The notes: generated by a model from the letters alone, not told the origin. DNA of 64,000 nucleotides from Roseibaca sp. Y0-43 (GCF_020667835.1 NZ_JAFMPR010000002.1:62001-126000); one strand, 5' to 3'. Counted from the stretch's first letter, positions 20,305 through 29,653 are shown. Numbers and translations are program-made.

Positions 20305-21924
20305 ATGTCCAGCCTGCGCGATGCTGCCCTGACCTCGAAAGCCTGGCCGTTTGAAGAGGCCCGCAAACTCGCGGCACGCTACAAGGACAAGGCCCCGGAA
20401 AATGGCTATGTGCTGTTCGAGACCGGCTATGGCCCGTCGGGCCTGCCGCATATCGGCACTTTTGGCGAGGTGGCGCGCACCACCATGATCCGCCGCGCGT
20501 TCGAGACGATCAGCGACATCCCGACCCGGCTGATCTGTTTCTCTGACGATATGGACGGGATGCGCAAGGTGCCCGACAACGTGCCCGACCCTGACGCTTT
20601 GCGCGCACATCTGCAAAAGCCGCTCACCTCCGTGCCCGACCCGTTCGGCAAGTTCGAAAGCTTCGGCCATCACAACAACGCCATGCTGCGGCGGTTTCTG
20701 GACACGTTCGGGTTTCAGTATGAGTTCATCTCGGCCACCGACTATTACAAATCCGGCCAGTTGGATGCCGTGCTGCTGCGCGCGGCGGAACGCTATGACG
20801 AGCTGATGGCGGTGATGCTGAAATCCCTGCGCGAGGAGCGCCAGCAGACCTATTCCATCTTCCTGCCCATCCACCCGGAAACCGGGCGCGTTCTGTATGT
20901 GCCGATGAAGCATGTGGATGGCGCCAAGGGCGAGATCACATTCGACGACGAAGAGGGCCGCGAATGGACGCTGCCGGTGACGGGCGGGCATGTGAAGCTG
21001 CAATGGAAGCCCGATTTCGGCGCGCGTTGGGCCGCTTTGGGCGTCGATTTCGAGATGTATGGCAAGGACCATGCCGCCAACACGCCGATCTATGACCGGA
21101 TTTGCGAAATTCTGGGCGGACGCAAGCCCGAGCATTACATCTACGAGTTGTTCCTTGACGAGAATGGCGAGAAGATCTCGAAATCCAAGGGCAACGGCAT
21201 CAGCATCGACGAATGGCTGACCTATGCCAGCACGGAGTCGCTTGCCTATTACATGTTCCTGAAGCCGCGCACCGCGAAGCGGCTGTCCTGGGACGTGATC
21301 CCGAAAGCGGTGGATGAATATCACCAGCAATTGCGCGCCTATCCTGACCAGACGCCCGACCAGCAGGCGGCGAACCCGGTCTGGCATATCCATGGCGGGC
21401 AGGTGCCGGCGTCGGGCATGGTGGTCAGCTTCTCGCTTTTGCTGAACCTCGCCTCGGTTGCGCGCGCGCAGGACAAGGACACGCTTTGGGGCTTCATCCG
21501 CCGCTACGCGCCCGAAGCCGCGCCGGAAACGCACCCGGACCTTGACCAGGCCGCGGGCTTTGCGGTGCGCTATTTCGCCGATTTCGTGGCCCCCACCCTG
21601 AAGCCACGTGCGCCCGATGCGGCAGAACGCGCCGCACTGGAAGATCTTGCCGCAACCCTGCGCGCGATGGCGGAAACGGGTGCCGTGCCAGAGGCCCATG
21701 CAGCCGAATATGACGCGTTCAGCGAGGAACTGTTCATGTCGGTTGTGCGCGACACCGGCAAGGCGCACGGGTTCGACAACCTGCGCGCGTGGTTCAAGGT
21801 GCTTTACGAGGTGCTTCTGGGCTCGGACCAAGGCCCGCGCTGGGGCAGTTTCATCGCGCTTTACGGCCTGTCGGAAACCGTCGCGCTGATCGAGCGCGCG
21901 CTGTCAGGCGAGTTGGCGGGCTAA
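20305..21924 (+). CDS. lysK: Lysyl-tRNA synthetase, class I (archaeal type)
   Basis: 539 residues. Class I signatures are [14 protein letters not shown] (HIGH motif, residues 49-52) and KISKSKGNG (KMSKS motif, about residue 290), plus the C-terminal helical anticodon-binding domain. This unrelated class I LysRS replaces the usual class II enzyme in many alphaproteobacteria. ATG 20305 follows GGAAG at 20289-20293. The ZIP transporter start lies 5 bp beyond the stop. Confidence 0.97.
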   Translation: MSSLRDAALTSKAWPFEEARKLAARYKDKAPENGYVLFETGYGPSGLPHIGTFGEVARTTMIRRAFETISDIPTRLICFSDDMDGMRKVPDNVPDPDALRAHLQKPLTSVPDPFGKFESFGHHNNAMLRRFLDTFGFQYEFISATDYYKSGQLDAVLLRAAERYDELMAVMLKSLREERQQTYSIFLPIHPETGRVLYVPMKHVDGAKGEITFDDEEGREWTLPVTGGHVKLQWKPDFGARWAALGVDFEMYGKDHAANTPIYDRICEILGGRKPEHYIYELFLDENGEKISKSKGNGISIDEWLTYASTESLAYYMFLKPRTAKRLSWDVIPKAVDEYHQQLRAYPDQTPDQQAANPVWHIHGGQVPASGMVVSFSLLLNLASVARAQDKDTLWGFIRRYAPEAAPETHPDLDQAAGFAVRYFADFVAPTLKPRAPDAAERAALEDLAATLRAMAETGAVPEAHAAEYDAFSEELFMSVVRDTGKAHGFDNLRAWFKVLYEVLLGSDQGPRWGSFIALYGLSETVALIERALSGELAG

Positions 21925-21929
21925 AGGCG

Positions 21930-22658
21930 ATGTTGGGCGGCCTTCCGGATTGGCTGGCCGTGGTGGCGCTGACGCTGGGGGCGGGCTTGACCATGCCCTT
22001 GGGCGCGGCGCTGGGGCGCTGGCAATCGCTGCGCCCCAACTGGATGGAGACCGAGTTTCGCCACGGCGTCATCGCCTTTGGCGGCGGTGCGCTGCTGGCG
22101 GCGGTGGCCTTGGTGCTGGTGCCCGAAGGCGTGCGCCACCTATCGCCGCTGGCCGCCTGTGCGGTGCTTCTGGCGGGGGCGCTCAGCTTCATGGCGCTGG
22201 ACGTCATGCTGGCGCGCAAGGGCACGCCCGCCAGCCAGTTGGTGGCCATGCTGGCCGATTACCTGCCAGAGGCGCTGGCGCTGGGGGCCACACTGGCCAG
22301 TGATGGCAAGGCAGCCCCCCTTCTGGCCCTGATAATCGCCATGCAAAACCTGCCCGAGGGCTTCAATGCCTATCGTGAATTGGCCGAACACACGGGCAAG
22401 CCGCCCAAGAAACTGGTTGCCAGTTTCGCGCTGGTGGCGCTGCTGGGTCCGGTTCTGGGGCTGGCGGGGTTTTTTCTGTTCGCCCAAGCCACAGTGCTCG
22501 TTGGCGCGATCATGTTGTTCGCGGCTGGCGGCATCCTCTACTTGCTGTTTCAGGACATCGCGCCGCAAGTGCGGCTGGACAACCATTGGGGGCCGCCCTT
22601 GGGGGCCGTGCTGGGGTTCATGCTGGGGCTGGCGGGGCAGATGCTGATCGGGGCTTAG
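21930..22658 (+). CDS. ZIP family divalent metal transporter
   Basis: 242 residues, about seven or eight transmembrane segments. The metal-site helices are LPEALALGATLASDG (TM4-like) and IIAMQNLPEGFNAYRELA (TM5-like, N-x2-E-G), matching ZupT-like ZIP importers of zinc, iron or manganese. ATG 21930 is 5 bp after lysK, so co-transcription is likely; longer in-frame starts run into lysK. The stop overlaps the convergent CHAD gene by 4 bp. Confidence 0.88.
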   Translation: MLGGLPDWLAVVALTLGAGLTMPLGAALGRWQSLRPNWMETEFRHGVIAFGGGALLAAVALVLVPEGVRHLSPLAACAVLLAGALSFMALDVMLARKGTPASQLVAMLADYLPEALALGATLASDGKAAPLLALIIAMQNLPEGFNAYRELAEHTGKPPKKLVASFALVALLGPVLGLAGFFLFAQATVLVGAIMLFAAGGILYLLFQDIAPQVRLDNHWGPPLGAVLGFMLGLAGQMLIGA

Positions 22659-23536
22659 CCCTTGCGCCATGCCTGCCAGCGGGCGCGCCACGCCTTGGCC
22701 GGGGCAGGGGCCGCGTAAAGCGCGGCGCCCATCTGCAAGGCCTGCTGCGCATGGCGCGCACGTGCGGCCAGCAAATCCCGCTCCAGCCGGGGCAGGGCGG
22801 GATCATGCGGGCAGGTCGCGCGCAGATATTGGTGCAAGACATCCAGATCGTTGTGCGCGCCAAGTGTTTTCGCCAAGGCATCGACACAAGCGATATGCGC
22901 GCGCAGGCCCGCGCGGTCGACGGGTTTGAAAAACCGCGCCTGATACCAGTGCCGTTTCAACCATTTGCGCCAGTCATGGAACGCCTCTGTGTTGTCGCTG
23001 GTCTTATGTGCCTTGGCATAGGCGCGCGCGCCCTTGGCCCATGTGCGGTCCAGATTGCGCCAGACACGCGGAGCGGTCTTGGCCGAAGGGGTGAACTTGC
23101 CCGCACCCTCTGCGAAGGTGTGCATCAGCGTGGCGAATCGCGCCATGGCGTCGGGGTCAAGTGCTGCGTCGCAGATGTCGATCTCATCCAGAAGCATCTG
23201 GCGCAGGCTGTCGAATTCACGGGGCGCGCGGCGCCGCGCGGTCAGGCTGTCGAAGGTCTCCAACATCACCTCGGCATCGCGGGCGGGGGCCAGATCTTTC
23301 GCCGCATCGCGGATGCGCGCTTGCCAGAGTGGGGCGTCCTCCCAGACGCCTTGCAGCAACCGCAACAGCCCGCGCATTTCTTTGGCGCGCTTGCGTAGCT
23401 CAAAGACGCTGGCCGCCGGGCCGCGGCGCGCCACCTCTGCACAGGCCATGCCCGCGCGCGCAGTGAGCACCGCCTGCAGGGCGGGCTTCATCTTGGGGCG
23501 GTCGGGCGGATAGGCAAGTTTCATCGGATCAGACAC
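22655..23536 (-). CDS. CHAD domain protein
   Basis: About 293 residues. Conserved-histidine helices such as SVFELRKRAKEMRGLLRLL and AFHDWRKWLKRHWYQARFF define the CHAD domain, a helical fold that binds polyphosphate through basic residues. No CYTH domain is attached. Polyphosphate kinase is encoded about 6 kb away, and a link to polyphosphate granules is plausible. The start is GTG 23536 or ATG 23524 (MKLAYPPDRP). Confidence 0.9.
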   Translation of the reverse strand: MSDPMKLAYPPDRPKMKPALQAVLTARAGMACAEVARRGPAASVFELRKRAKEMRGLLRLLQGVWEDAPLWQARIRDAAKDLAPARDAEVMLETFDSLTARRRAPREFDSLRQMLLDEIDICDAALDPDAMARFATLMHTFAEGAGKFTPSAKTAPRVWRNLDRTWAKGARAYAKAHKTSDNTEAFHDWRKWLKRHWYQARFFKPVDRAGLRAHIACVDALAKTLGAHNDLDVLHQYLRATCPHDPALPRLERDLLAARARHAQQALQMGAALYAAPAPAKAWRARWQAWRKG

Positions 23537-23663
23537 TCGTTAAATGACGATCCTATCAGTGTCAGACGAATATGGCACCCGCTGGGCCGATTGATGGCCT
23601 TGGGCTGAAACTGATCTGGCCGTGCTGTCGTTACGTAAACTCAGATATGCGAAAGGACATGCC

Positions 23664-24065
23664 ATGCGCTTTCTTCCCGCCTTGTTGCTTGCCGTCTTGC
23701 TTGCCCCCGCCAGTCTGCGCGCCGAAGGCACAGCCGTTCCCGATGTGATCCGCGACCAGATCAGTGCCTTTCAGGCCGATGATTTCGCCACTGCCTTCGA
23801 CTATGCCAGCCCCAATATCAAACGCCTGTTCGGCACGCCCGAACGCTTCGGGCAGATGGTGCAAAACGGCTATCCGATGGTCTATCGCCCCGCCGAAGTG
23901 CGCATGTTGGAACTGCGCGACATCGGCGGGGCCAAGGTGCAGCGGGTCATGATCCGCGACGCGCAAGGCCGCTTCCACTTGCTGGACTACCAGATGATCG
24001 AGACCGAGAACGGCTGGCAGATCAACGGCGTGCAGCTGTTGCAGGCGGCAGAGCTGGGCGTCTGA
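23664..24065 (+). CDS. DUF4864 family secreted protein
   Basis: 133 residues with a clear signal peptide (RFLPALLLAVLLAPASLRAE). The mature part, with ISAFQADDFATAFDYASPNI and QMIETENGWQINGVQLL, is an NTF2-like fold assigned to DUF4864, common in Rhodobacterales. GAAAGGA at 23651-23657 sets ATG 23664. Monocistronic; the next gene converges with a 1-bp gap. Function unknown. Confidence 0.82.
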   Translation: MRFLPALLLAVLLAPASLRAEGTAVPDVIRDQISAFQADDFATAFDYASPNIKRLFGTPERFGQMVQNGYPMVYRPAEVRMLELRDIGGAKVQRVMIRDAQGRFHLLDYQMIETENGWQINGVQLLQAAELGV

Positions 24066-24066
24066 C

Positions 24067-24639
24067 CTAGCGGTTCGCGCCGGGCACCCAAAGAATGTCG
24101 TCGGCGCCGTTGTTGTTGACCACGCGGCCCGCGACAAAGAACCAGTCCGACAGGCGGTTGAGGTATTTGACCGCCGCCTCGTTCACGCTCTCGATCGCGG
24201 CCAGCGCGATGGTCTCCCGCTCGGCCCGGCGCGCAACAGTGCGGCACATGTGAAAATGGGCGGCGAGCGGCGTGCCGCCGGGAAGGATGAAGCTGCGCAG
24301 CGGTTGCAGATTTGCATTCATCGCATCGATTTCCGTCTCCAGCCGCGTGACCTGTTCGGGGATGATGCGTAGGGGCGTGTATTCGGCTTCCGCATCGCGC
24401 TCCATATCGGGGCGGCACAGGTCCGCGCCAAGGTCGAACAGGTCGTTCTGGATGCGCGCCATGGCGGCGGCCATATCGCCCTCTGCGTGCAGCCGGGCCA
24501 CACCCATGACCGCGTTTAGCTCATCGACCGTGCCGTAGGCGGTGACGCGCTGCGAATGCTTGGCCACGCGCGCGCCATTGCCCAGCGCGGTTTCCCCCGC
24601 ATCGCCCGTGCGCGTGTAGATCTTGTTCAAAACAACCAT
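24067..24639 (-). CDS. Cob(I)yrinic acid a,c-diamide adenosyltransferase, PduO type
   Basis: 190 residues. Transfers adenosyl from ATP to cob(I)alamin to make coenzyme B12. The N-terminal ATP loop TRTGDAGETALGNG and the C-terminal block NEAAVKYLNRLSDWFFVAG are diagnostic of the PduO/MMAB type rather than CobA. Adenosylcobalamin is needed by methylmalonyl-CoA mutase, which completes propionyl-CoA use (see prpE, 27661). It follows the HIG1 protein gene with a 1-bp gap and shares its transcript. Confidence 0.95.
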   Translation of the reverse strand: MVVLNKIYTRTGDAGETALGNGARVAKHSQRVTAYGTVDELNAVMGVARLHAEGDMAAAMARIQNDLFDLGADLCRPDMERDAEAEYTPLRIIPEQVTRLETEIDAMNANLQPLRSFILPGGTPLAAHFHMCRTVARRAERETIALAAIESVNEAAVKYLNRLSDWFFVAGRVVNNNGADDILWVPGANR

Positions 24640-24640
24640 G

Positions 24641-24850
24641 TCAGGCCCCTTTTTGCCGGAAATAGACGAAGGCCACGATCAGAATGACGGCGATGAATTG
24701 CAGGTAAAGCCGCCAGCGCATCATGCGGTTGCCATGCTTCTGGTTAAAGGCGCCGCCCTTGCCGAAGCCACCAATGCCCACGACCAGCACGCCCAGCACC
24801 GCAAGGCAGGCCACCACGGCGGCGATGAAAAGTGGATCATTTGCAAACAT
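24641..24850 (-). CDS. HIG1-type twin-transmembrane small protein
   Basis: 69 residues: two hydrophobic helices (LFIAAVVACLAVLGVLVVG and YLQFIAVILIVAFVYF) around a short loop with NQKHGNRMMRWRL. That loop is the HIG1 (hypoxia-induced) signature found next to respiratory components in alphaproteobacteria and mitochondria. ATG 24850 follows GGGGGA. A role with cytochrome c oxidase is possible by homology to Rcf1 but not shown by neighbours here. Confidence 0.85.
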   Translation of the reverse strand: MFANDPLFIAAVVACLAVLGVLVVGIGGFGKGGAFNQKHGNRMMRWRLYLQFIAVILIVAFVYFRQKGA

Positions 24851-24932
24851 CGGCGGTCCCCCGGGCCTTTCGTCTCTGGGCGGCAACTTAACCCGTCTGC
24901 GGCTGGTTGCGACCCCTAATTTCGCCGCACCC

Positions 24933-25757
24933 TCAGAGCCGCTGCAAGATCATGTCCAGCAACCGTGTCGGCAGAACGCGCCGGAGCGCGCCCAGCAGGT
25001 AGGTGGGCGTTGTCACCGGGTAGCGCGCGCGGGGGCGGCGTGCCTCTAGCGCATGGATCAGGCGGCGGGTCACGGCGTCTGGCGGCAACTCAAAAAAATC
25101 CGGCTCTGTCTTGTCATAAAGCCGTGTCAGAAGGCTGTCGCGATATTGCGCGGCGCGGGGGCTGGCCTGCCAGTCGATCCAGCGCTCGAAATGCGGGATG
25201 GAATTCTGGCGAATGCGCGACGTGACCGGCCCCGGTTCGATCAGCACCACATGGATGCCGCAATCCGCCAGTTCCAGCCGCATCACGTCCGACAGCCCTT
25301 CAAGCGCGAATTTGCTGGCCACATAGGCCCCGCGCCATTTCAGCGCCGCAAGCCCAAGAACAGACGAGTTCTGCACGATCCGCCCATGCCCCTGCGCGCG
25401 CATGACCGGGATCACCGCGCGGGTCAGTTCGTGCCAGCCAAACAGGTTGGTTTCAAACAGCGCGCGCAAGCCGTCGGTGGGCAGGTCTTCTACCGCGCCG
25501 GGCAGGGCGAAGGCGCCATTGTTGAACAGCGCATCCAGCCGCCCGCCCGTGCGGTCCAGCGTTTGCGCGACGGCGGCGTGAATGCTGGTGCGGTCGGTCA
25601 GGTCCAGCGGGAAACTGTCAAGCCCCTCGGCCCGTAGCCGGTCGCAATCCTCGGGGTCGCGGCAGGTGGCCAGAACCTGCCAGCCGCGCCGCGCAAGCGC
25701 ATGGGCCGCGTGATGGCCGATGCCGGAACTGCAGCCGGTAATCAGAACGCTGCGCAT
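24933..25757 (-). CDS. Short-chain dehydrogenase/reductase
   Basis: 274 residues, classical SDR. Cofactor loop VLITGCSSGIGHHAAHALAR at residues 4-23, NNGAFALPG, and the catalytic serine plus Y-x3-K (GAYVASKFALEG). The extended C-terminus places it with YdfG/retinol-dehydrogenase-like SDRs acting on lipophilic substrates. Nothing nearby suggests the substrate. Start ATG 25757 lies 9 bp after the response-regulator stop, so it may be read from the Hpt-regulator transcript. Confidence 0.9.
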   Translation of the reverse strand: MRSVLITGCSSGIGHHAAHALARRGWQVLATCRDPEDCDRLRAEGLDSFPLDLTDRTSIHAAVAQTLDRTGGRLDALFNNGAFALPGAVEDLPTDGLRALFETNLFGWHELTRAVIPVMRAQGHGRIVQNSSVLGLAALKWRGAYVASKFALEGLSDVMRLELADCGIHVVLIEPGPVTSRIRQNSIPHFERWIDWQASPRAAQYRDSLLTRLYDKTEPDFFELPPDAVTRRLIHALEARRPRARYPVTTPTYLLGALRRVLPTRLLDMILQRL

Positions 25758-25766
25758 GGCCGCCCT

Positions 25767-27161
25767 TTACGATTTGTCCCAACTCTCGCGCTTGCGGTAG
25801 ATGGTCGAGGGGGCGATGTCCAGCTCGCGCGCCGCGCGCGGCACCGACCCGCCATGACGCGCGATCGCGGCGGTGATCGCCCGCTCTTCGATCTGCGCCA
25901 TGGTCAGGCCCGCGAAAGCGTCACCCGTATCGGGCAGGGCAGGATCGCGGGGCTGCGGGGCAGATTGCACAAGGCCCGGCGGCAGCATGTCCAGTGTTAC
26001 CGTTTCACCGTCATGCAGCACGACCGCATGGCGCAGCACGTTGATCAATTCACGGACATTGCCCTGCCAGGGCAGGCGCAGGAACAGGTCTTCGACATCG
26101 GGGGCAAGCTTGCGAAAGCGCTTACCCTCATCCGCCGCGATCTGTGCAAGGTAATGCCGCGCCAGCAGCACGATGTCGCCGCCGCGCGCGCGCAGGGGCG
26201 GCATGGCAATCGGGATCACGAACAGCCGGTAATACAGCTCTTCGCGCAACCGGCCCGCGCGCAGATGCTCTGTCGGGTCGCCGCTGGCGGTGCAGATCAG
26301 CCGGACATCGACCTTGATAAGCCGCGTGTCGCCCACCGGCGAGAAGCTGGCATTTTGCAGGAAGCGCAGGAAGCCCGATTGCAAATCAAGGCTCATGTCC
26401 TGGATGTTTTGCAGGAACAACGTGCCGCCATCGGCGCGCGCGATGGCACCCGCGCGGGTGGGGGCCGCACTTTTGCCGCGCCCCGATTTCTGGCCCGCAT
26501 GGCCGAAAAGCTCGATTTCCAGCTGTTCGGGATCGGCGGCGCTGCAATTGAGCGTGACGAAACGCTGCGCCGCGCGTGCCGATTTCAGGTGCACCGCCCG
26601 CGCGCAGAGTTCTTTGCCGGTGCCGCTTTCGCCAAGGATGAAGACCGGCGCGGTCGACGCCGCGACGGCCGCGATCCGCGAATGCACGTCGCGCATTGCG
26701 TCGGACCGGCCCATGAACGCGCGCTCCAGCGCGTCGTTGCGGCTGGCATCGTCGCCGGCAAGGCTGACATCCTGCTGCAAATCGGCGAATGCGCTGGCGA
26801 CCGCGCCGATCATGCGAATATCGCCCAGGGGTTTCACGAGGAAATCGAACGCGCCTTCGCGCGTGGCCTCTATCGCGTTGTTGACCGACCCGTTCGCGGT
26901 GATGACGACGATCCGCGCTTCGGGGCGCAATTCCAGCATCTCGCGCATGACCATCAGCCCGTCGGCATCGGGCAGCATCAGATCCAACAGCACCACGCGC
27001 GGCCCGTGTTCGGCGAATTTTTGCAGTGCTTCGGCCCCGCTGGAGGCCAGCATCGGCTTGTAGCCCGCCTTGCGCAGCACCGTGGCATACAGCATTTGCA
27101 GCGAGGGCGTGTCTTCGACCAGAAGCAACCCGTCGCCCAAGGCAGCAGCAGCGAGCGGCAT
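25767..27161 (-). CDS. Response regulator with degenerate NtrC/LuxO-type AAA+ domain and Fis HTH
   Basis: 464 residues. REC domain (about 11-125) with acidic pocket VED, phosphoacceptor Asp60 (VVLLDLMLPDADG) and Lys110. AAA+ domain (about 148-385) with intact Walker A GESGTGKE (177-184) and LREELYYRL. C-terminal Fis helix-turn-helix ends STIYRKRESW. Two key elements are missing: the sigma-54-contacting GAFTGA loop is replaced by QKSGRGKSAAPTR, and Walker B reads GGTLFLQN where the family has GGTLFLDE. It therefore probably does not hydrolyse ATP or act on sigma-54, and may work with sigma-70 as Rhodobacter NtrC does. The Hpt gene is 1 bp upstream. Confidence 0.9.
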   Translation of the reverse strand: MPLAAAALGDGLLLVEDTPSLQMLYATVLRKAGYKPMLASSGAEALQKFAEHGPRVVLLDLMLPDADGLMVMREMLELRPEARIVVITANGSVNNAIEATREGAFDFLVKPLGDIRMIGAVASAFADLQQDVSLAGDDASRNDALERAFMGRSDAMRDVHSRIAAVAASTAPVFILGESGTGKELCARAVHLKSARAAQRFVTLNCSAADPEQLEIELFGHAGQKSGRGKSAAPTRAGAIARADGGTLFLQNIQDMSLDLQSGFLRFLQNASFSPVGDTRLIKVDVRLICTASGDPTEHLRAGRLREELYYRLFVIPIAMPPLRARGGDIVLLARHYLAQIAADEGKRFRKLAPDVEDLFLRLPWQGNVRELINVLRHAVVLHDGETVTLDMLPPGLVQSAPQPRDPALPDTGDAFAGLTMAQIEERAITAAIARHGGSVPRAARELDIAPSTIYRKRESWDKS

Positions 27162-27162
27162 G

Positions 27163-27510
27163 TTACACCTGCATCAGGGATGACAGCGTTTCTGCCGTGA
27201 TCCGGGTGTGTTCGCTCAGCTCTGGCTGCAACCGCGCGAACAGCGCGGCATCGCCATGCGCACAGGCGGCTTCTGATTGGCCCGCCAGATCGCTCAGCGT
27301 GGTTGCCCCTATGGTGGCGGCGATGCCCTTGATCTCATGCGCGGCACGGCACAATCCGCCCATATCGCCGCATTCCGAGAGCTCTGCCAAGGCCGCGCCG
27401 CAACGCGTCAGATCGCTGTGCACCTGCGCCAGCAAGGCTTGGCGCATCTCGCTGCCGCCGAGGTCCAGAAAGGCTGTCAGAATGGTTTCATCTATGTCTG
27501 CTTGAAGCAT
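27163..27510 (-). CDS. Hpt domain phosphotransfer protein
   Basis: 115 residues, a four-helix Hpt protein with the phosphorylated histidine in CRAAHEIKGIAATIGATTL. ATG 27510 with AAGAGA upstream is preferred; GTG 27525 would add five residues. It is placed directly before the response regulator, an arrangement like LuxU-LuxO, so it probably relays phosphate from an unlinked hybrid kinase to that regulator. No kinase gene is visible in this window. Confidence 0.9.
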   Translation of the reverse strand: MLQADIDETILTAFLDLGGSEMRQALLAQVHSDLTRCGAALAELSECGDMGGLCRAAHEIKGIAATIGATTLSDLAGQSEAACAHGDAALFARLQPELSEHTRITAETLSSLMQV

Positions 27511-27528
27511 AATTTCTCTTGGCACCGT

Positions 27529-27578
27529 TACGCTGCGTCATGAAAGACGAACGAGCACAGCCCGTTCGTCACAGCGTA
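27529..27578. repeat. Nested inverted repeats upstream of the Hpt gene
   Basis: TACGCTG (27529-27535) pairs with CAGCGTA (27572-27578). Inside it GACGAACG (27546-27553) pairs perfectly with CGTTCGTC (27563-27570) around a 9-nt loop. It lies 19-68 bp upstream of the Hpt start, so it is either an operator or a leader RNA hairpin. No T run follows on either strand, so a terminator is unlikely. Confidence 0.5.
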
Positions 27579-27660
27579 GTCCGAAGCCAAAGCCGACAAC
27601 AAGCGCAATTTATCGGATGAGATGTATTTCACCCGTTAAAAAATGCCGCAGGTTGTATTC

Positions 27661-29559
27661 TCAGGCTTTCGTGGCAGGTAGCCCAAGGCTTTGCAGGGCA
27701 ACGGCGATTTCGTCCAGAATGGCCGGATCGTCGATGGTTGCGGGCATCTTGAACGCCTCGCCATCGGCGATTTTGACCATGGTGGCACGCAAGATCTTGC
27801 CCGAGCGGGTCTTGGGCAGGCGGTCCACAACCACGGCCAGCTTGAAGGCGGCAACCGGCCCGATCTTGTCCCGCACCAGTTTCACGCATTCGCTGACGAC
27901 TTCGGCCGCGTCGCGGTCCGCGCCCTTGTTCAGGCACAAAAAGCCCAGCGGAACCTGCCCCTTCAAATCATCCGACACGCCGATCACGGCGCACTCCGCC
28001 ACATCGGGGTGGCTGGCGAGCACCTCTTCCATGCCGCCCGTGGACAGGCGGTGGCCTGCGACGTTTATCACGTCATCGGTGCGGGCCATGATGTAGACAT
28101 AGCCGTCCTCGTCCATATAGCCCGCATCGCCCGAGGCGTAATATCCGGGGAACTGCTCCAGATAGCTTTTGCGGAAGCGCGTTTCGGCGTTCCAGAGCGT
28201 CGGCAACGTGCCCGGCGGCAGGGGCAGCTTGATGGCGATGGCACCCAAGGTGCCGGGCGCGACCGGGTGGCCGCCTTCGTCCAGTACCTGTACGTCATAG
28301 CCCGGCATCGCCACGGCGGGCGATCCGATCTTGATCGGCAGTTGTTCCACGCCCAACGGGTTCGCCGCGATGGCCCAGCCGGTTTCGGTCTGCCACCAAT
28401 GGTCGACCACCGGCACGCCCAGCTTGTCTTGCGCCCATGTGATCGTGTCCGGGTCGGCGCGCTCGCCCGCCAGATAGACCTGTTCCAGACAGGACAGGTC
28501 GTATTTGCCCACATATTCGCCCTTCGGGTCTTCGCGCTTCACGGCACGGAAAGCCGTGGGCGCGGTGAAGAAGCTTTTCACCCTGTGCTCCGAGATAACG
28601 CGCCAGAACGTGCCCGCATCGGGGGTGCCGATGGGTTTGCCTTCGAACACGATGGTCGTGTTCCCGGCCAGCAGCGGCGCATAGCAGATGTAGCTATGCC
28701 CCACGACCCAACCCACGTCTGACGCCGCCCAGAACACATCGCCCGGATCGACATTGTAGATGGCCTTCATCGTCCAGTGCAGCGCGACCATATGGCCCGC
28801 CGTAGGGCGCACCACGCCTTTGGGCTGGCCCGTGGTGCCCGAGGTGTAGAGGATATAGGCCGGGTGGTCGCCCGATACCGGCACACATTCAGCCGGTGCG
28901 ACCCCGAACTGGAAGCCATGCCAGTTATAGTCGCGGCCGGGGATCAGCTCTGCCACTTCCTGCTCGCGCTGGAAGATGACGCAGAAGTCGGGCTTGTGGG
29001 CGGCGGCCTCTATCGCGGCATCCAGAAGCGGTTTGTAATGCACCACGCGCCCCGGTTCCAACCCGCAGCTTGCCGCGATGATGGCCTTGGGCTGCGCGTC
29101 GTCGATGCGCACGGCCAGTTCATTGGCGGCAAACCCCCCGAACACGACCGAATGCACAGCCCCCAGCCGCGCACAGGCGAGCATTGCTTCCAAAGCCTCG
29201 GGGATCATGGGCATGTAGATGATGACCCGGTCGCCCTTTTCCACGCCCTTGGCGCGCAGGGCACCGGCAAGGCTGGCCACGCGGTTGCGCAGTTCGACGT
29301 AGGAAATCCACCGCTTGGTGCCGGTGATGGGGCTGTCATAGATGATCGCCGTCTGCTCGCCGCGCCCCGCCTCGACATGGCGGTCGACCGCGTTCCAGCA
29401 GGTGTTGCACTGCGCGTCCTTGAACCACTCGTAAAGCGGCGCGTTTTCGTCGAACAGCGCCTTCGAGGGCGGTGTTACCCAGTCGATGGCCTGGGCTTGT
29501 TCCATCCAGAATGCGTTTGGGTCTTGCAATGATGCGCGGTGCAGGTCGGCATAGGCCAT
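27661..29559 (-). CDS. prpE: Propionyl-CoA synthetase
   Basis: 632 residues. Activates propionate (and less well acetate) to the CoA thioester through an acyl-AMP. Adenylate loop YILYTSGTTGQPKGVVRPT, WWQTETGW, GYYASGDAGYMDEDGY and the acetylatable lysine block PKTRSGKILRATM are all present. Length and the PrpE-specific N-terminus (DWVTPPSKALFDENAPLYEW) distinguish it from Acs. ATG 29559 is six bases beyond GGAGG; ATG 29565 is too close to that site. TTTGCAAA sites upstream suggest control by a short-chain acyl-CoA regulator. Confidence 0.93.
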   Translation of the reverse strand: MAYADLHRASLQDPNAFWMEQAQAIDWVTPPSKALFDENAPLYEWFKDAQCNTCWNAVDRHVEAGRGEQTAIIYDSPITGTKRWISYVELRNRVASLAGALRAKGVEKGDRVIIYMPMIPEALEAMLACARLGAVHSVVFGGFAANELAVRIDDAQPKAIIAASCGLEPGRVVHYKPLLDAAIEAAAHKPDFCVIFQREQEVAELIPGRDYNWHGFQFGVAPAECVPVSGDHPAYILYTSGTTGQPKGVVRPTAGHMVALHWTMKAIYNVDPGDVFWAASDVGWVVGHSYICYAPLLAGNTTIVFEGKPIGTPDAGTFWRVISEHRVKSFFTAPTAFRAVKREDPKGEYVGKYDLSCLEQVYLAGERADPDTITWAQDKLGVPVVDHWWQTETGWAIAANPLGVEQLPIKIGSPAVAMPGYDVQVLDEGGHPVAPGTLGAIAIKLPLPPGTLPTLWNAETRFRKSYLEQFPGYYASGDAGYMDEDGYVYIMARTDDVINVAGHRLSTGGMEEVLASHPDVAECAVIGVSDDLKGQVPLGFLCLNKGADRDAAEVVSECVKLVRDKIGPVAAFKLAVVVDRLPKTRSGKILRATMVKIADGEAFKMPATIDDPAILDEIAVALQSLGLPATKA

Positions 29560-29653
29560 GGTCATCCTCCTCAGAATGCAAATGGCTTAGCCGAGCGCGG
29601 GCGCGCTAGGCAATGGGTGTTACCGGGAACATGGGGGCAGGGGGCGCGGAAAG

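Noticed and set aside
19771-21831. A 686-codon minus-strand frame running through the LysRS gene into the TerB-like gene
   Set aside because: Only the last 140 codons (from 20193) look like protein; the rest is antisense to a complete class I LysRS.
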